A DNA stretch of 21,205 nt, from positions 1 through 21,205 of the forward strand of contig NZ_JBQHTM010000054.1 of the NCBI RefSeq assembly GCF_052065695.1, written 5' to 3'. A program made the translations under genes and the position numbers. The notes under the pieces were generated by a model that worked only from the letters and a program-made list of their open reading frames with translations, did not search any database and was not told the DNA's origin. Source of the DNA: Intestinimonas sp052065695. GTDB lineage: Bacteria; Bacillota; Clostridia; Oscillospirales; Oscillospiraceae. Shown here piece after piece: positions 1-7,449 of the stretch (position 1 is the stretch's first letter; every line of letters starts with the position of its first letter).

Positions 1-54
1 CCACCCACCCCCGCCCCCCCCCCCCCCCCCCCCCCCCCCCGCGCCCGATTCTGA
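1..54. other. Poly-C low-complexity tract at window edge
   Basis: The first 54 bases are almost pure C, with an uninterrupted run of 27 C at 14-40, and end just downstream of the gatB stop codon. No gene, hairpin or T-tract is visible. A run this long is unusual even in a GC-rich genome and is most simply a contig-end or sequencing artefact, although a real homopolymer cannot be excluded. Confidence 0.6.
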
Positions 55-1491
55 TTACAGCTGTTCCAGTTTCTCCCGCAGGGTCTGGTTGACCACCTGG
101 GGGGATGCCTGGCCCTTGAGCTCCCGCATGACCTGGCCCACCAGGAAGCCGAAGGCCTTCTCCTTGCCGGCCTTGAAGTCCTGGATGGACTTGGGGTTGG
201 CGGAGAGAACCTTGTCCACCACGCTCCCCACCAGACCGGCGTCGGAAACCTGCTCCAGGCCGTGTCCCTTCACGTAGGCGTCCACGTCGGCGTCGTCGGC
301 GAAAACGGCGTCGAAGACCTTGACGGCGGTGTTGCGGTTGAGGGCGCCGGTCTGGACCAGCTCAATGAGCCGGGCCAGGGTCTTGGGGGTGAAGGCCATG
401 TCCTTGGCCTCCAGGCCATCGGCGGACAGGCGGCGCATGACCTCGCCCATGATCCAGTTGGCGGCCTGCTTGGGGGGCGTCCCCAGGGCCACGGTGGCCT
501 CGAAGAAGTCGGCCAAGGCCTTCTGGCCGGTGAGCATCTGAGTGTCATAGACAGGCAGGCCCCAGTCGGCCTGGTACCGGGCCATCTTGGCCTCGGCCAT
601 CTCGGGCTGCTCCCCACGGAGCCGCTCCAGGTAGTCCTCGCCGATCTCCAGGGGCGGGATGTCGGGTTCGGGGAAATAGCGGTAATCCTGAGCGTTCTCC
701 TTGGAACGCATAGCGAAGGTGGCGTCCTTGTTCTCGTCCCAGCGGCGGGTCTCCTGGACCACCCGCTTGCCCTCCTCGATGCGCTCGATCTGCCGTTTGG
801 CCTCGTACTCGATGGCCCGGGCGATGGCCTTGAAGGAGTTGAGGTTCTTCATCTCGGTGCGGGTGCCCAGCTCATCGGAGCCGGCGGGGCGCACCGACAG
901 GTTCACGTCGCAGCGGAGGGAGCCCTCCTGCATCTTGCAGTCGGAGACCCCCAGGTACTGGAGGGTGGAGCGCAGCTTCTCCAGGTAGGCGATGACCTCC
1001 TCCCCGGAGCGGAAGTCGGGCTCGGTGACGATCTCGATGAGGGGGACGCCGCAGCGGTTGTAGTCGCAGCGGGTCTGGTCGATCCAGGGGTCGTGGACCA
1101 GCTTGCCGGCGTCCTCCTCCATATGGAGCTCGTGGATGCGGATGGTCTTCTCCCCACCGGACTCGGTGTGGATGGTGAGCTTGCCATTGCGGACGATGGG
1201 GAGATAGAGCTGGGAGATCTGGTAGGCCTTGGGCAGGTCGGGGTAGAAGTAGTTCTTCCGGTCGAACCGGCAGGACCGGGTGATTTCCCCGTCCAGGGCC
1301 AGGCCCACCTTCACGGCGTACTCCAGCACCTTCTCGTTGACCACCGGCAGGGTGCCGGGCATGCCCATGCACACCGGGCAGCAGTGGGTGTTGGGGGCGC
1401 CGCCGAACTCGGTGGTGCAGGAGCAGAAGATCTTGGTCTTAGTGGAGAGCTCCACGTGAGTCTCCAGACCGATGACAGTTTCCCAGGTCAT
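55..1491 (-). CDS. gatB: Asp-tRNA(Asn)/Glu-tRNA(Gln) amidotransferase subunit B
   Basis: GatB is the kinase/transamidase subunit of GatCAB. It binds misacylated Asp-tRNA(Asn) or Glu-tRNA(Gln), activates the side-chain carboxylate with ATP, and receives ammonia from GatA. The 478-residue length is normal. The N-terminus reads VIGLETHVELST, followed by a Cys-rich metal-binding segment (CSC near 23-25, then CCPVC near 37-41). A YRYFPEPDIPP segment lies in the cradle domain, and a helical YqeY-like tail ends the protein. Its ATG overlaps the gatA stop in an ATGA (4 bp), so translation is probably coupled. It is the last gene of the aspS-gatC-gatA-gatB cluster. The poly-C tract hides whatever terminator follows. 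Confidence 0.98.
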   Translation of the reverse strand: MTWETVIGLETHVELSTKTKIFCSCTTEFGGAPNTHCCPVCMGMPGTLPVVNEKVLEYAVKVGLALDGEITRSCRFDRKNYFYPDLPKAYQISQLYLPIVRNGKLTIHTESGGEKTIRIHELHMEEDAGKLVHDPWIDQTRCDYNRCGVPLIEIVTEPDFRSGEEVIAYLEKLRSTLQYLGVSDCKMQEGSLRCDVNLSVRPAGSDELGTRTEMKNLNSFKAIARAIEYEAKRQIERIEEGKRVVQETRRWDENKDATFAMRSKENAQDYRYFPEPDIPPLEIGEDYLERLRGEQPEMAEAKMARYQADWGLPVYDTQMLTGQKALADFFEATVALGTPPKQAANWIMGEVMRRLSADGLEAKDMAFTPKTLARLIELVQTGALNRNTAVKVFDAVFADDADVDAYVKGHGLEQVSDAGLVGSVVDKVLSANPKSIQDFKAGKEKAFGFLVGQVMRELKGQASPQVVNQTLREKLEQL

Positions 1492-2969
1492 TTGGCCTGC
1501 GCCTCCTTTCTGGCAGGGCTTTGTCTGTGATAGTCGGTATCCAGCTGGAAGGCGTGGGCGGCATTGAGAACCTTGGCCTCCCCCAGGGCGGGGCCGATGA
1601 GCTGGGCCCCGATGGGCAGCCCCTGGCCGTCAAAGCCGCAGGGCATGGACAGCCCCGGCAGACCGGCCAGGTTCAGGGGCACGGCGTAGATGTCGGAGAG
1701 GTACATCTTCAGGGGGTCGCCCAGGCTCTCCCCCAGCCTGGGGGCGGTGGTGGGGGCCACCGGCGTGAGGAGGAGGTCGTACTTCTCAAAGGCCTCGTCG
1801 TAGGCCTTCTTGATGAGGGCCTTCACCTGAAGGGCTTTCTTATAGTAGGCGTCGTAGTAGCCGGCGGAGAGGACGAAGGTGCCCAGCAGGATGCGGCGCT
1901 TGACCTCGGCGCCGAAGCCCTGGGTGCGGGTCTTCTCGTAGAGGTCGGTGAGGTCCTCGTAGCCCTCGGCCCGCCAGCCGTACTTGACGCCGTCGAACCG
2001 GGACAGGTTGGAGCTGGCCTCGGCGGCGGCGATGATATAGTAGGTGGGCACCACGTACTTCATCATGGGGAAGGAGAACTCCTCCACGGTGGCCCCACGG
2101 GCCTTGAGCACGTCGGCGGTCGCCAGGACGGCGGCGCGGACCTCCTGGTCCAGGCCCTCGCCAAAGCAGTCGGCGGGCAGACCCACCCGCAGGCCCCGCA
2201 GGTCCCCGGTGAGGCTCTCCGTCAGGCTGCCCCAGCCAGTGTCCAGGCTGGTGCCGTCCCGGCGGTCCTTGCCGGCCATCAGTTCCAGCACGGCGGCGCA
2301 GTCGTCGGCAGACCGGGCCAGGGGGCCCAGTTGGTCCAGGGAGGAGGCGTAGGCGATGAGGCCGTAGCGGCTCACGGAGCCGTAGGTGGGCTTGAGGCCG
2401 GTGACGCCGCAGTAGGAGGCGGGCTGGCGGATGGAGCCGCCGGTGTCGGAGCCGATGGCGTACCAGCACTCCCCCGCCGCCACGGCGGCGGCGGCGCCGC
2501 CGGAGGACCCGCCGGGGGCGTGGTCCAGGTCCCAGGGGTTCCGGGTGGGGCCGTAGAAGGAGGTCTCCGAGGTGGAGCCCATGGCGAACTCGTCCATGTT
2601 CAGCTTGCCCAGGAGCACCCCGCCGGCGGCCTTGAGCTTCTCCGCGGCGGTGGCGTCATAGGGGGGCGTGAAGTCCCCCAGAATTTTGGAGGCGCAGGTG
2701 GTGCGCACCCCCTTGGTGCAGATGTTGTCCTTCAGGGCCATGGGTACGCCGGCCAGGGGGGAGAGCTTCTCCCCCGCCGCCAGGCGCTTTTCCACCTCGG
2801 CTGCCTGGGCCAGGACAGCCTCCCCGTCCAGGCAGGTGACGAAGGCGTTGTTCCGGTCCTGCTCTGCCCCCATCCGGTCCAGTGCGGTCCGGGCGGCCTG
2901 GGTGGGAGAGACCTCTCCCTTCTGAATGAGTCCGCCCAGCTCCAGGGCGGTATATTCCCAAAGTTCCAT
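1488..2969 (-). CDS. gatA: Asp-tRNA(Asn)/Glu-tRNA(Gln) amidotransferase subunit A
   Basis: GatA is the glutaminase subunit of GatCAB. It hydrolyses glutamine and channels ammonia to GatB. The 493 residues carry a complete amidase signature. The Lys of VPMALKDN is at about 80, the GGSSGG serine at about 155 and the GGSIRQPA serine at about 179. These match the Lys-Ser-Ser triad of the family, so the enzyme looks active. The start is supported by AAGGAGG seven bases before the ATG. The gene begins 12 bases after the gatC stop and overlaps gatB by 4 bp. Confidence 0.98.
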   Translation of the reverse strand: MELWEYTALELGGLIQKGEVSPTQAARTALDRMGAEQDRNNAFVTCLDGEAVLAQAAEVEKRLAAGEKLSPLAGVPMALKDNICTKGVRTTCASKILGDFTPPYDATAAEKLKAAGGVLLGKLNMDEFAMGSTSETSFYGPTRNPWDLDHAPGGSSGGAAAAVAAGECWYAIGSDTGGSIRQPASYCGVTGLKPTYGSVSRYGLIAYASSLDQLGPLARSADDCAAVLELMAGKDRRDGTSLDTGWGSLTESLTGDLRGLRVGLPADCFGEGLDQEVRAAVLATADVLKARGATVEEFSFPMMKYVVPTYYIIAAAEASSNLSRFDGVKYGWRAEGYEDLTDLYEKTRTQGFGAEVKRRILLGTFVLSAGYYDAYYKKALQVKALIKKAYDEAFEKYDLLLTPVAPTTAPRLGESLGDPLKMYLSDIYAVPLNLAGLPGLSMPCGFDGQGLPIGAQLIGPALGEAKVLNAAHAFQLDTDYHRQSPARKEAQAK

Positions 2970-2981
2970 GTCCGCTCCTCC

Positions 2982-3269
2982 TTATTCCACCGTCTTGGGC
3001 ACCAGGAAGGCCTCTTCGTCGGGTAGCGGGGCGTTGGAGAGCAGCGCCGCCCGGTCCCCGGAGGGCACCACCTCGTCGCTCCGTAGCACGTTCTTCAGGG
3101 GGAAGACGTGGCTCATGGGCTCCACGCCGCTGGTGTCCAGGCCGTCCAGCACGTCCATATAGACCAGGATCTGCTCCAGTTCGCCGGTCATGCGTTCCTT
3201 CTCCTCCTGGGGCAGCTTCAGCCGGGACAGGATGGAGACATATTCCACCATCTCTTCTGTGATCTTCAT
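2982..3269 (-). CDS. gatC: Asp-tRNA(Asn)/Glu-tRNA(Gln) amidotransferase subunit C
   Basis: GatC is the small subunit that wraps around and stabilises the GatA-GatB interface. At 95 residues it has the usual length. The N-terminal helices read ITEEMVEYVSILSRLKLPQEE, and the C-terminal part carries the family hallmark LDTSGVEPMSHVFPLKNVLRSD at about 44-65. The ribosome site AAAGGA is rather far from the ATG (13 bases). It is the first gat gene, about 150 bases downstream of aspS with a cluster of hairpins between, and is probably co-transcribed with aspS from the T-box promoter. Confidence 0.96.
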   Translation of the reverse strand: MKITEEMVEYVSILSRLKLPQEEKERMTGELEQILVYMDVLDGLDTSGVEPMSHVFPLKNVLRSDEVVPSGDRAALLSNAPLPDEEAFLVPKTVE

Positions 3270-3297
3270 TTCAAAGACAGCATCCTTTCCTCATGGT

Positions 3298-3412
3298 CCC
3301 CCTCGGAGAGCGGAGGGGGTATCGCGCCGAAGGCGCGTATCTAGGGGGAACTGGTTCCCCCTGGAAGGCGCGTATCATGCCGCGCAGCGGCACAGATTTT
3401 CCGCAGAAAATC
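3298..3412. repeat. Cluster of five back-to-back hairpins between aspS and gatC
   Basis: Five inverted repeats fill 115 bases. They are 3298-3304/3313-3319, 3323-3328/3332-3337 (cgcgcc-gaa-ggcgcg), 3343-3350/3355-3362, 3378-3383/3387-3392 and 3395-3401/3406-3412. A 13-base direct repeat, gaaggcgcgtatc, occurs at 3329-3341 and 3364-3376. No hairpin is followed by a good T-tract on the minus strand, so this is not an ordinary terminator. It may be a REP-like dispersed palindromic unit, or an RNA processing/stability element within the aspS-gatCAB transcript. Confidence 0.6.
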
Positions 3413-3420
3413 GACGCGCC

Positions 3421-4743
3421 TCAGGGTTCAAGCCGGCTCAGGTCCCGGGGGAACAGGCTGGCGTAGCGCACGTTGTCCAGGCCGCACAGCTGCATGGTCA
3501 GCCGCTCCAGGCCAATGCCCAGGCCGCCGTGGGGGGGCATGCCGTGCTTGTGGATCATGAGATAGCTCCCGAATTCCGATGTGTCCATGCCCAGCCGCTC
3601 CATCTTGGCCACCTGCTGGGCGTAGTCGTGGATGCGCTGGCCGCCGGTGGTGACCTCCAGCCCCCGGAAGAGAAGGTCAAAGGAGAGGGTGTACCGGGGG
3701 TCGTCGGGGTCGTCCATGGCGTAGAAGGGCCGCTTCTTGCCAGGGTAGTGGGTGACAAACACGAAGTCGCTGCCCCACTCCTCCCGGGCGTAGCGCCCGA
3801 TGGCGTGCTCCTCCTCGGGCTCCAGGTCGTAGGGGTCCCGGATCTTGTAGCCGTACTTCTCCGCTGCCAGGCGCTTGGCCTCGTCGAAGCGGACGGCGGG
3901 GATCTGGTCCACCTCGGGGATGGCCAGCTTCAGCCGGGCGATGTCGTCGGCGTACTCCCGCTTCAGAAGGTCCATGGCGTACCGCAGGAAGCCGGTCTCC
4001 ACCTCCATCACGTCGGCGAAGGCTTTGATAAAGCCCATCTCAAAGTCCATGGAGGTGTACTCGTTGAGGTGGCGGGCGGTGGAGTGCTTCTCCGCCCGGA
4101 AGACGGGGGCCACCTCGTAGACCCGCTCGTAGACCCCCACCATGGTCTGCTTGTAGAACTGGGGGGACTGGGCCAGGAAGGCCTTGCGGCCGAAGTAGTC
4201 CAGCCGGAAGATGTTGGAGCCGCCCTCCGCCCCGGCGTGGACGATCTTGGGGGTGTGGACCTCGGTGAAGCCCTTCCCCTGGAGGTACTCCCGAAAAGCC
4301 CGGCTCAGGGCGGCCTGGACCCGGAAGATGCTGCGCTCCCGCAGGTGCCGCAGCAGCACCGGCCGCAGGCCCAGCTCGGTGTCCAGGTTGACGTTGAGCT
4401 TGGCCTTGGCCACCGGCACCGGCATGGGCTCCGCCGGCCGGGAGAGGACCTCCACCGACTCGGCTACCAGCTCCACGCCGCCGGGGGCCCGGGGCTCCTC
4501 GCGGAGGGTCCCCGTCACCGTGACGGCGGCCTCCTCCGGGACCTGACTGAGGTCCAGCCCCCCGCACACACACTGGAGCAGACCGTCCCGCAGCCGCAGC
4601 TTCAGAAAGGTGAGGCCGCCGCCCACGGACTGCTTTACGTGGACCATGCCAGAGACCTGAACGGTCTGGTTTCGCCGTCCGCCCTCCAGGATGTCGTTGT
4701 ACGCCGGTCCCCCGCTCGTCTTGGTCCCAGTGATGAATTCCAT
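3421..4743 (-). CDS. aspS: Non-discriminating aspartyl-tRNA synthetase (archaeal type)
   Basis: This class II synthetase charges tRNA(Asp) and, when non-discriminating, also tRNA(Asn), giving the Asp-tRNA(Asn) that GatCAB amidates. An N-terminal OB-fold (about 25-100) is followed by the class II core. Motif 2 includes FRAEKHSTARHLNEYTSMD and motif 3 is GLGIGLERL near the end. The 440-residue length and lack of the bacterial GAD insertion fit the compact archaeal/AspRS2 type, not the roughly 590-residue bacterial enzyme. I chose the ATG at 4743, with AAAGGA ten bases upstream. A GTG at 4752 would lie one base from that site. The neighbouring gatCAB genes and the T-box support a role in Asn-tRNA formation. 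Confidence 0.93.
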   Translation of the reverse strand: MEFITGTKTSGGPAYNDILEGGRRNQTVQVSGMVHVKQSVGGGLTFLKLRLRDGLLQCVCGGLDLSQVPEEAAVTVTGTLREEPRAPGGVELVAESVEVLSRPAEPMPVPVAKAKLNVNLDTELGLRPVLLRHLRERSIFRVQAALSRAFREYLQGKGFTEVHTPKIVHAGAEGGSNIFRLDYFGRKAFLAQSPQFYKQTMVGVYERVYEVAPVFRAEKHSTARHLNEYTSMDFEMGFIKAFADVMEVETGFLRYAMDLLKREYADDIARLKLAIPEVDQIPAVRFDEAKRLAAEKYGYKIRDPYDLEPEEEHAIGRYAREEWGSDFVFVTHYPGKKRPFYAMDDPDDPRYTLSFDLLFRGLEVTTGGQRIHDYAQQVAKMERLGMDTSEFGSYLMIHKHGMPPHGGLGIGLERLTMQLCGLDNVRYASLFPRDLSRLEP

Positions 4744-4784
4744 ACCGTTCACGTCCTTTCATTTCTTTTTCGGGCAATACTCCG

Positions 4785-5056
4785 TGAAAAAATAAAAAAA
4801 GTCCCGGAGCTGCTTACAACAGCTTCGGGACGGAAAAATCCGCGGTACCACCCAAAGTTTGCCGCTTCACCCTTGAAACGGCCCCTTGTCTCCCTTAACG
4901 CGGGAACACGTGAGACCCTCCCCCGCACTTTGGCAGGCTCGAATCTCCGGCTCGCAGAGTGTTGCGCCTCCCCATCCTGCCGGACCGGGCTCTCAGTCGG
5001 TGACCCGGATTCTCTGGCGGCCCTCACAGGGGGCGGTCTCGTTCATTGCCTTTGTT
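4785..5056 (-). promoter_or_regulatory. T-box riboswitch upstream of aspS
   Basis: The leader carries the conserved T-box motif GGGTGGTACCGCG (4841-4853). It is followed by a strong terminator hairpin, GTCCCGAAGCTG...CAGCTCCGGGAC (4801-4831), and a T-rich tail (4784-4800). Upstream, Stem I has the AGAGA box and a CTGAGAGCCCGG apical loop. If CGCC pairs with GGCG to form the upper specifier helix, the specifier loop contains AAC followed by A, with AAC at 4961-4963. That would sense uncharged tRNA(Asn). T-boxes read through when the uncharged tRNA pairs with both the specifier and the T-box bulge. The T-box call is firm; the specifier is my reading of the fold. Confidence 0.93.
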
Positions 5057-5062
5057 GGACGT

Positions 5063-5091
5063 AGTATATGCGCTTTTCCGCAAAATGTCAA
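5063..5091 (-). promoter_or_regulatory. Sigma-A promoter of the aspS T-box leader
   Basis: A near-consensus promoter has TTGACA at 5086-5091, a 17-base spacer and TATACT at 5063-5068. It places the transcript start near 5056, just ahead of the T-box Stem I. Confidence 0.88.
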
Positions 5092-5116
5092 CTCCTAATT
5101 TTTCTGCGAAAACTGG

Positions 5117-5145
5117 TTTTTGTCTGCGCCGTTTTATGCTATACT
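5117..5145 (+). promoter_or_regulatory. Probable promoter of the udg gene, divergent from aspS
   Basis: An extended -10 (TGC followed by TATACT, 5140-5145) lies about 40 bases before the udg start. The -35 (TTTTTG at 5117-5122, 17-base spacer) is weak, so recognition would rely on the extended -10. Confidence 0.55.
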
Positions 5146-5187
5146 TTATGCGCTCCATCCCCCACCAAGAAAAGAGGCGTTTGAACA

Positions 5188-5799
5188 ATGCTCAACTGGA
5201 CCGATCTGGAGGCCGCCTGCAGCGGCTGCCGGAACTGTTCTCTGTGTGAAACAAGGCACCACGTGGTCTTTGGCGAGGGCCTCCGCACCGCCGATCTCAT
5301 GTTCATCGGCGAGGGCCCTGGCGAGCAGGAAGATCTCACCGGCCGCCCATTTGTGGGCCGAGCTGGACAATTTTTGGACGAGATGCTCTCTATCATTGAT
5401 CTGGACCGTTCCCGCTATTTCATCGGCAATATGGTCAAGTGCCGTCCCCCACAAAACCGTGACCCCCTCAATACCGAGATCGAAGCCTGCATTGGCTATC
5501 TCCGCAACCAGGTGGCCCTGATTCGGCCAAAGATCATTGTCTGTCTGGGCCGTATCGCCGCAATACGGCTTATCCGGGAGGACTTCAAGATCACTCGGGA
5601 GCACGGCCAGTGGTTTGAGAAGGCTGGGGTCCACATGATGGCCATGTATCACCCCTCCGCCCTTCTCCGTGACCCGCGGAAACGGCCAGAAGCCTTTGAA
5701 GACCTGAAAAAATTACAGGCCAAGATCCGGGAGGTCTGCCCGGAAACCTATGCCGGAGTAGTCCCCCTTGGCCGGGACGCTGGGAGGACCCCGTCATGA
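5188..5799 (+). CDS. udg: Family 4 (iron-sulfur) uracil-DNA glycosylase
   Basis: This enzyme removes uracil from DNA and starts base-excision repair. The 203 residues show the family 4 layout. An N-terminal CSGCRNC supplies the first two 4Fe-4S ligands (about C14 and C17). GEGPGEQED at 41-49 forms the uracil/water pocket. The remaining cluster ligands are C85 (in NMVKCRPP) and C101. The DNA-binding loop is YHPSALLR at 154-161. A short AGAGG site precedes the ATG. Its last four bases overlap the start of the next gene (ATGA), so the two are probably co-translated from the promoter near 5140. Confidence 0.95.
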   Translation: MLNWTDLEAACSGCRNCSLCETRHHVVFGEGLRTADLMFIGEGPGEQEDLTGRPFVGRAGQFLDEMLSIIDLDRSRYFIGNMVKCRPPQNRDPLNTEIEACIGYLRNQVALIRPKIIVCLGRIAAIRLIREDFKITREHGQWFEKAGVHMMAMYHPSALLRDPRKRPEAFEDLKKLQAKIREVCPETYAGVVPLGRDAGRTPS

Positions 5800-6470
5800 C
5801 AGAACGCTCCATCCAAATGTCTGAAGCCTACTCCCTGGGGGCCCTACTCACCGTGGGCGGCGGCTTCCTGGACGCCTACACCTACTTCACCCGAGGCGGC
5901 GTCTTCTCCAATGCCCAGACCGGCAATCTGGTGCTGCTGGCTATCCGACTGGCCCAGGGCGACCTGACCGCCCTCCCCCGCTATCTACCCCCCATCCTGT
6001 CCTTCGCCCTGGGCATCGTGGTGGCCGAACTGATCCGGGATCACTTCCGTGTCTCCCACACCCTCCACTGGCGGCAGGCGGTGGTGGCCCTGGAAGCCCT
6101 CATCCTTCTGGTCACCGCCTTCCTCCCCCAGGGGCCGTGGGACGCCGCTGTCAATGCCGCTGTCTCCTTTGTCTGTGCCATGCAGGTGGAGTGCTTCCGC
6201 AAGATCCGTGGCAATGCTCTGGCCACCACCATGTGCACCGGCAATCTGCGTAGTGGTACCGAACTGCTCTACCACGGTCTCAGGGGTCGGGACATCACCG
6301 CCCTGAAACGCAGCTTCCAGTATTATGGCATCATCCTGTGCTTCCTGCTGGGCGGTGCCCTGGGCGTCTGGGCCACCGGCGTGTTTGCCGAGCTGGCCAT
6401 CCTCCTCTGCTGCGGCATGCTGGTCATCATTTTCCTGGCCATGTTCCGGGCACCTCAAGAGGCCACCTGA
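5796..6470 (+). CDS. YoaK family (DUF1275) membrane protein
   Basis: A 224-residue hydrophobic protein with about six membrane segments and the conserved DUF1275 features. These are an early GGGFLDAYTYFTRGGVFSNAQTGN, then an internal AMQVECFRKIRGNALATTMCTGNLRS. The family is widespread in bacteria but its transported substrate or function is not established. It overlaps the udg stop by 4 bp and ends just before a strong bidirectional terminator. A second in-frame ATG (Met8, 5817) is a possible start, but the overlapping ATGA favours the first. Confidence 0.88.
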   Translation: MTERSIQMSEAYSLGALLTVGGGFLDAYTYFTRGGVFSNAQTGNLVLLAIRLAQGDLTALPRYLPPILSFALGIVVAELIRDHFRVSHTLHWRQAVVALEALILLVTAFLPQGPWDAAVNAAVSFVCAMQVECFRKIRGNALATTMCTGNLRSGTELLYHGLRGRDITALKRSFQYYGIILCFLLGGALGVWATGVFAELAILLCCGMLVIIFLAMFRAPQEAT

Positions 6471-6485
6471 AGAAAAAAGTACGTG

Positions 6486-6520
6486 AAAAAGCTCCGGATC
6501 ATTGAGATCCGGAGCTTTTT
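6486..6520. terminator. Bidirectional rho-independent terminator
   Basis: A perfect 10-bp stem, gctccggatc (6491-6500) and gatccggagc (6506-6515), has loop attga. It is flanked by A5 on the left and T5 on the right, so it can terminate both the udg-yoaK transcript and the convergent FUSC gene. Confidence 0.93.
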
Positions 6521-6521
6521 G

Positions 6522-7082
6522 TTATGTTTTCTTTTGGCGCATGTCCAAGTCGTCATCCGCTTGTTTCTGCTCCAGACGGTGATCTGGGAGCACGGCGTTG
6601 ACACCAAAGGCAAAAGCCACCCCGACCACCGTCTCGATGATTCGTGCGGCAGCGTAATAATACCGCTCCACACCCGTCATATCGTTGATAAGAATGACAC
6701 AGGGCACAATACAGGCCATTCCGCAGGCGGTGGGCCGCTGAATAAGCAGGCACACCCAAATCCCTGCCACACAGACCAGTCCCAAGATGACGGTCTTGAC
6801 GAGAGGCTGCCGGGCGATCTCCCCCAGGGACAGAGCCAGCACACCCAGAGCACCGCCTACAGCCACCCCGATGAATCGGGATATCCCCTGCTGCATGGTC
6901 TGTCCCAGGGAGCTCTGCATACACACCACACAGGCAATACAGGCGTACATGGGGCCGATCTGCCCCAGAATACCGCCCAGTTCTGTGCGGTAAAGGAGCC
7001 CAAAGGGCACAAAGACCAGGTAGGAGAGCATTACGGCCACCGCCGTCTTGACGGTACGCATCCCCACGCCGGGGAGTTTCAT
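6522..7082 (-). CDS. FUSC / aromatic acid exporter family membrane protein
   Basis: A 186-residue protein with four to five hydrophobic segments. It resembles the N-terminal membrane half of FUSC/ArAE-type transporters. It starts GMRTVKTAVAVMLSYLV and has the family-like IGPMYACIACVVCMQSSLGQTMQQG stretch and a following GVAVGGALGVLAL glycine-rich helix. The C-terminus is short, charged and cytoplasmic. Family members are implicated in efflux of aromatic acids; no substrate can be read here. AAGGAGG lies eight bases before the ATG, and the gene starts 13 bases after ybaB, so it is probably the last gene of the dnaX operon. Confidence 0.85.
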   Translation of the reverse strand: MKLPGVGMRTVKTAVAVMLSYLVFVPFGLLYRTELGGILGQIGPMYACIACVVCMQSSLGQTMQQGISRFIGVAVGGALGVLALSLGEIARQPLVKTVILGLVCVAGIWVCLLIQRPTACGMACIVPCVILINDMTGVERYYYAAARIIETVVGVAFAFGVNAVLPDHRLEQKQADDDLDMRQKKT

Positions 7083-7095
7083 GGTGTGGCCCTCC

Positions 7096-7443
7096 TTAGA
7101 ACGGCAGGTTTAGGCCTCCGGTAATCTGCCCCATGGCGGAGGCCGCATCAGAGGAAGCGGCGCGCAAAGCCTCGTTCACCGCCGCCACGATGAGGTCCTG
7201 GAGCATCTCCACGTCGTCGGGGTCCACGGTCTCGGGATCAATAGCGATGGCCTTGAGTTCATGTTTGCCACTCACCGTGGCGGAGACCACGCCGCCGCCG
7301 GCCTGGGCAGTGTACTCCTTGTTCTCCAGCTCAGCCTGCATTCTCTGCATGTCCTGCTGCATCTTCTGGGCCTGCTTGATCATATTCATATTGATGCCGC
7401 CACCCATACCGCCCATGCCGCGGCTGCCGAATCCCTTTGCCAT
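7096..7443 (-). CDS. ybaB: YbaB/EbfC family nucleoid-associated protein
   Basis: A small DNA-binding protein of 115 residues. A Gly/Met-rich N-terminus precedes the coiled MIKQAQKMQQDMQRMQAELE segment. The conserved sheet (GGGVVSATVSGKHELKAIAIDPETVDPDDVEML) and a C-terminal helix follow. Members bind DNA as dimers and are usually encoded directly after dnaX, as here. Its ribosome site AAGGAG overlaps the dnaX stop region, six bases away, implying coupling. The usual third partner, recR, is not next; an FUSC-type gene occupies its place. Confidence 0.95.
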   Translation of the reverse strand: MAKGFGSRGMGGMGGGINMNMIKQAQKMQQDMQRMQAELENKEYTAQAGGGVVSATVSGKHELKAIAIDPETVDPDDVEMLQDLIVAAVNEALRAASSDAASAMGQITGGLNLPF

Positions 7444-7449
7444 TGTTCG

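Noticed and set aside
262..5064. Long plus-strand frames opposite gatB, gatA and aspS (262-1530, 1521-3026, 3190-5064)
   Set aside because: They are GC-driven shadows with Gly/Val/His-rich composition, lying antisense to confidently identified genes.
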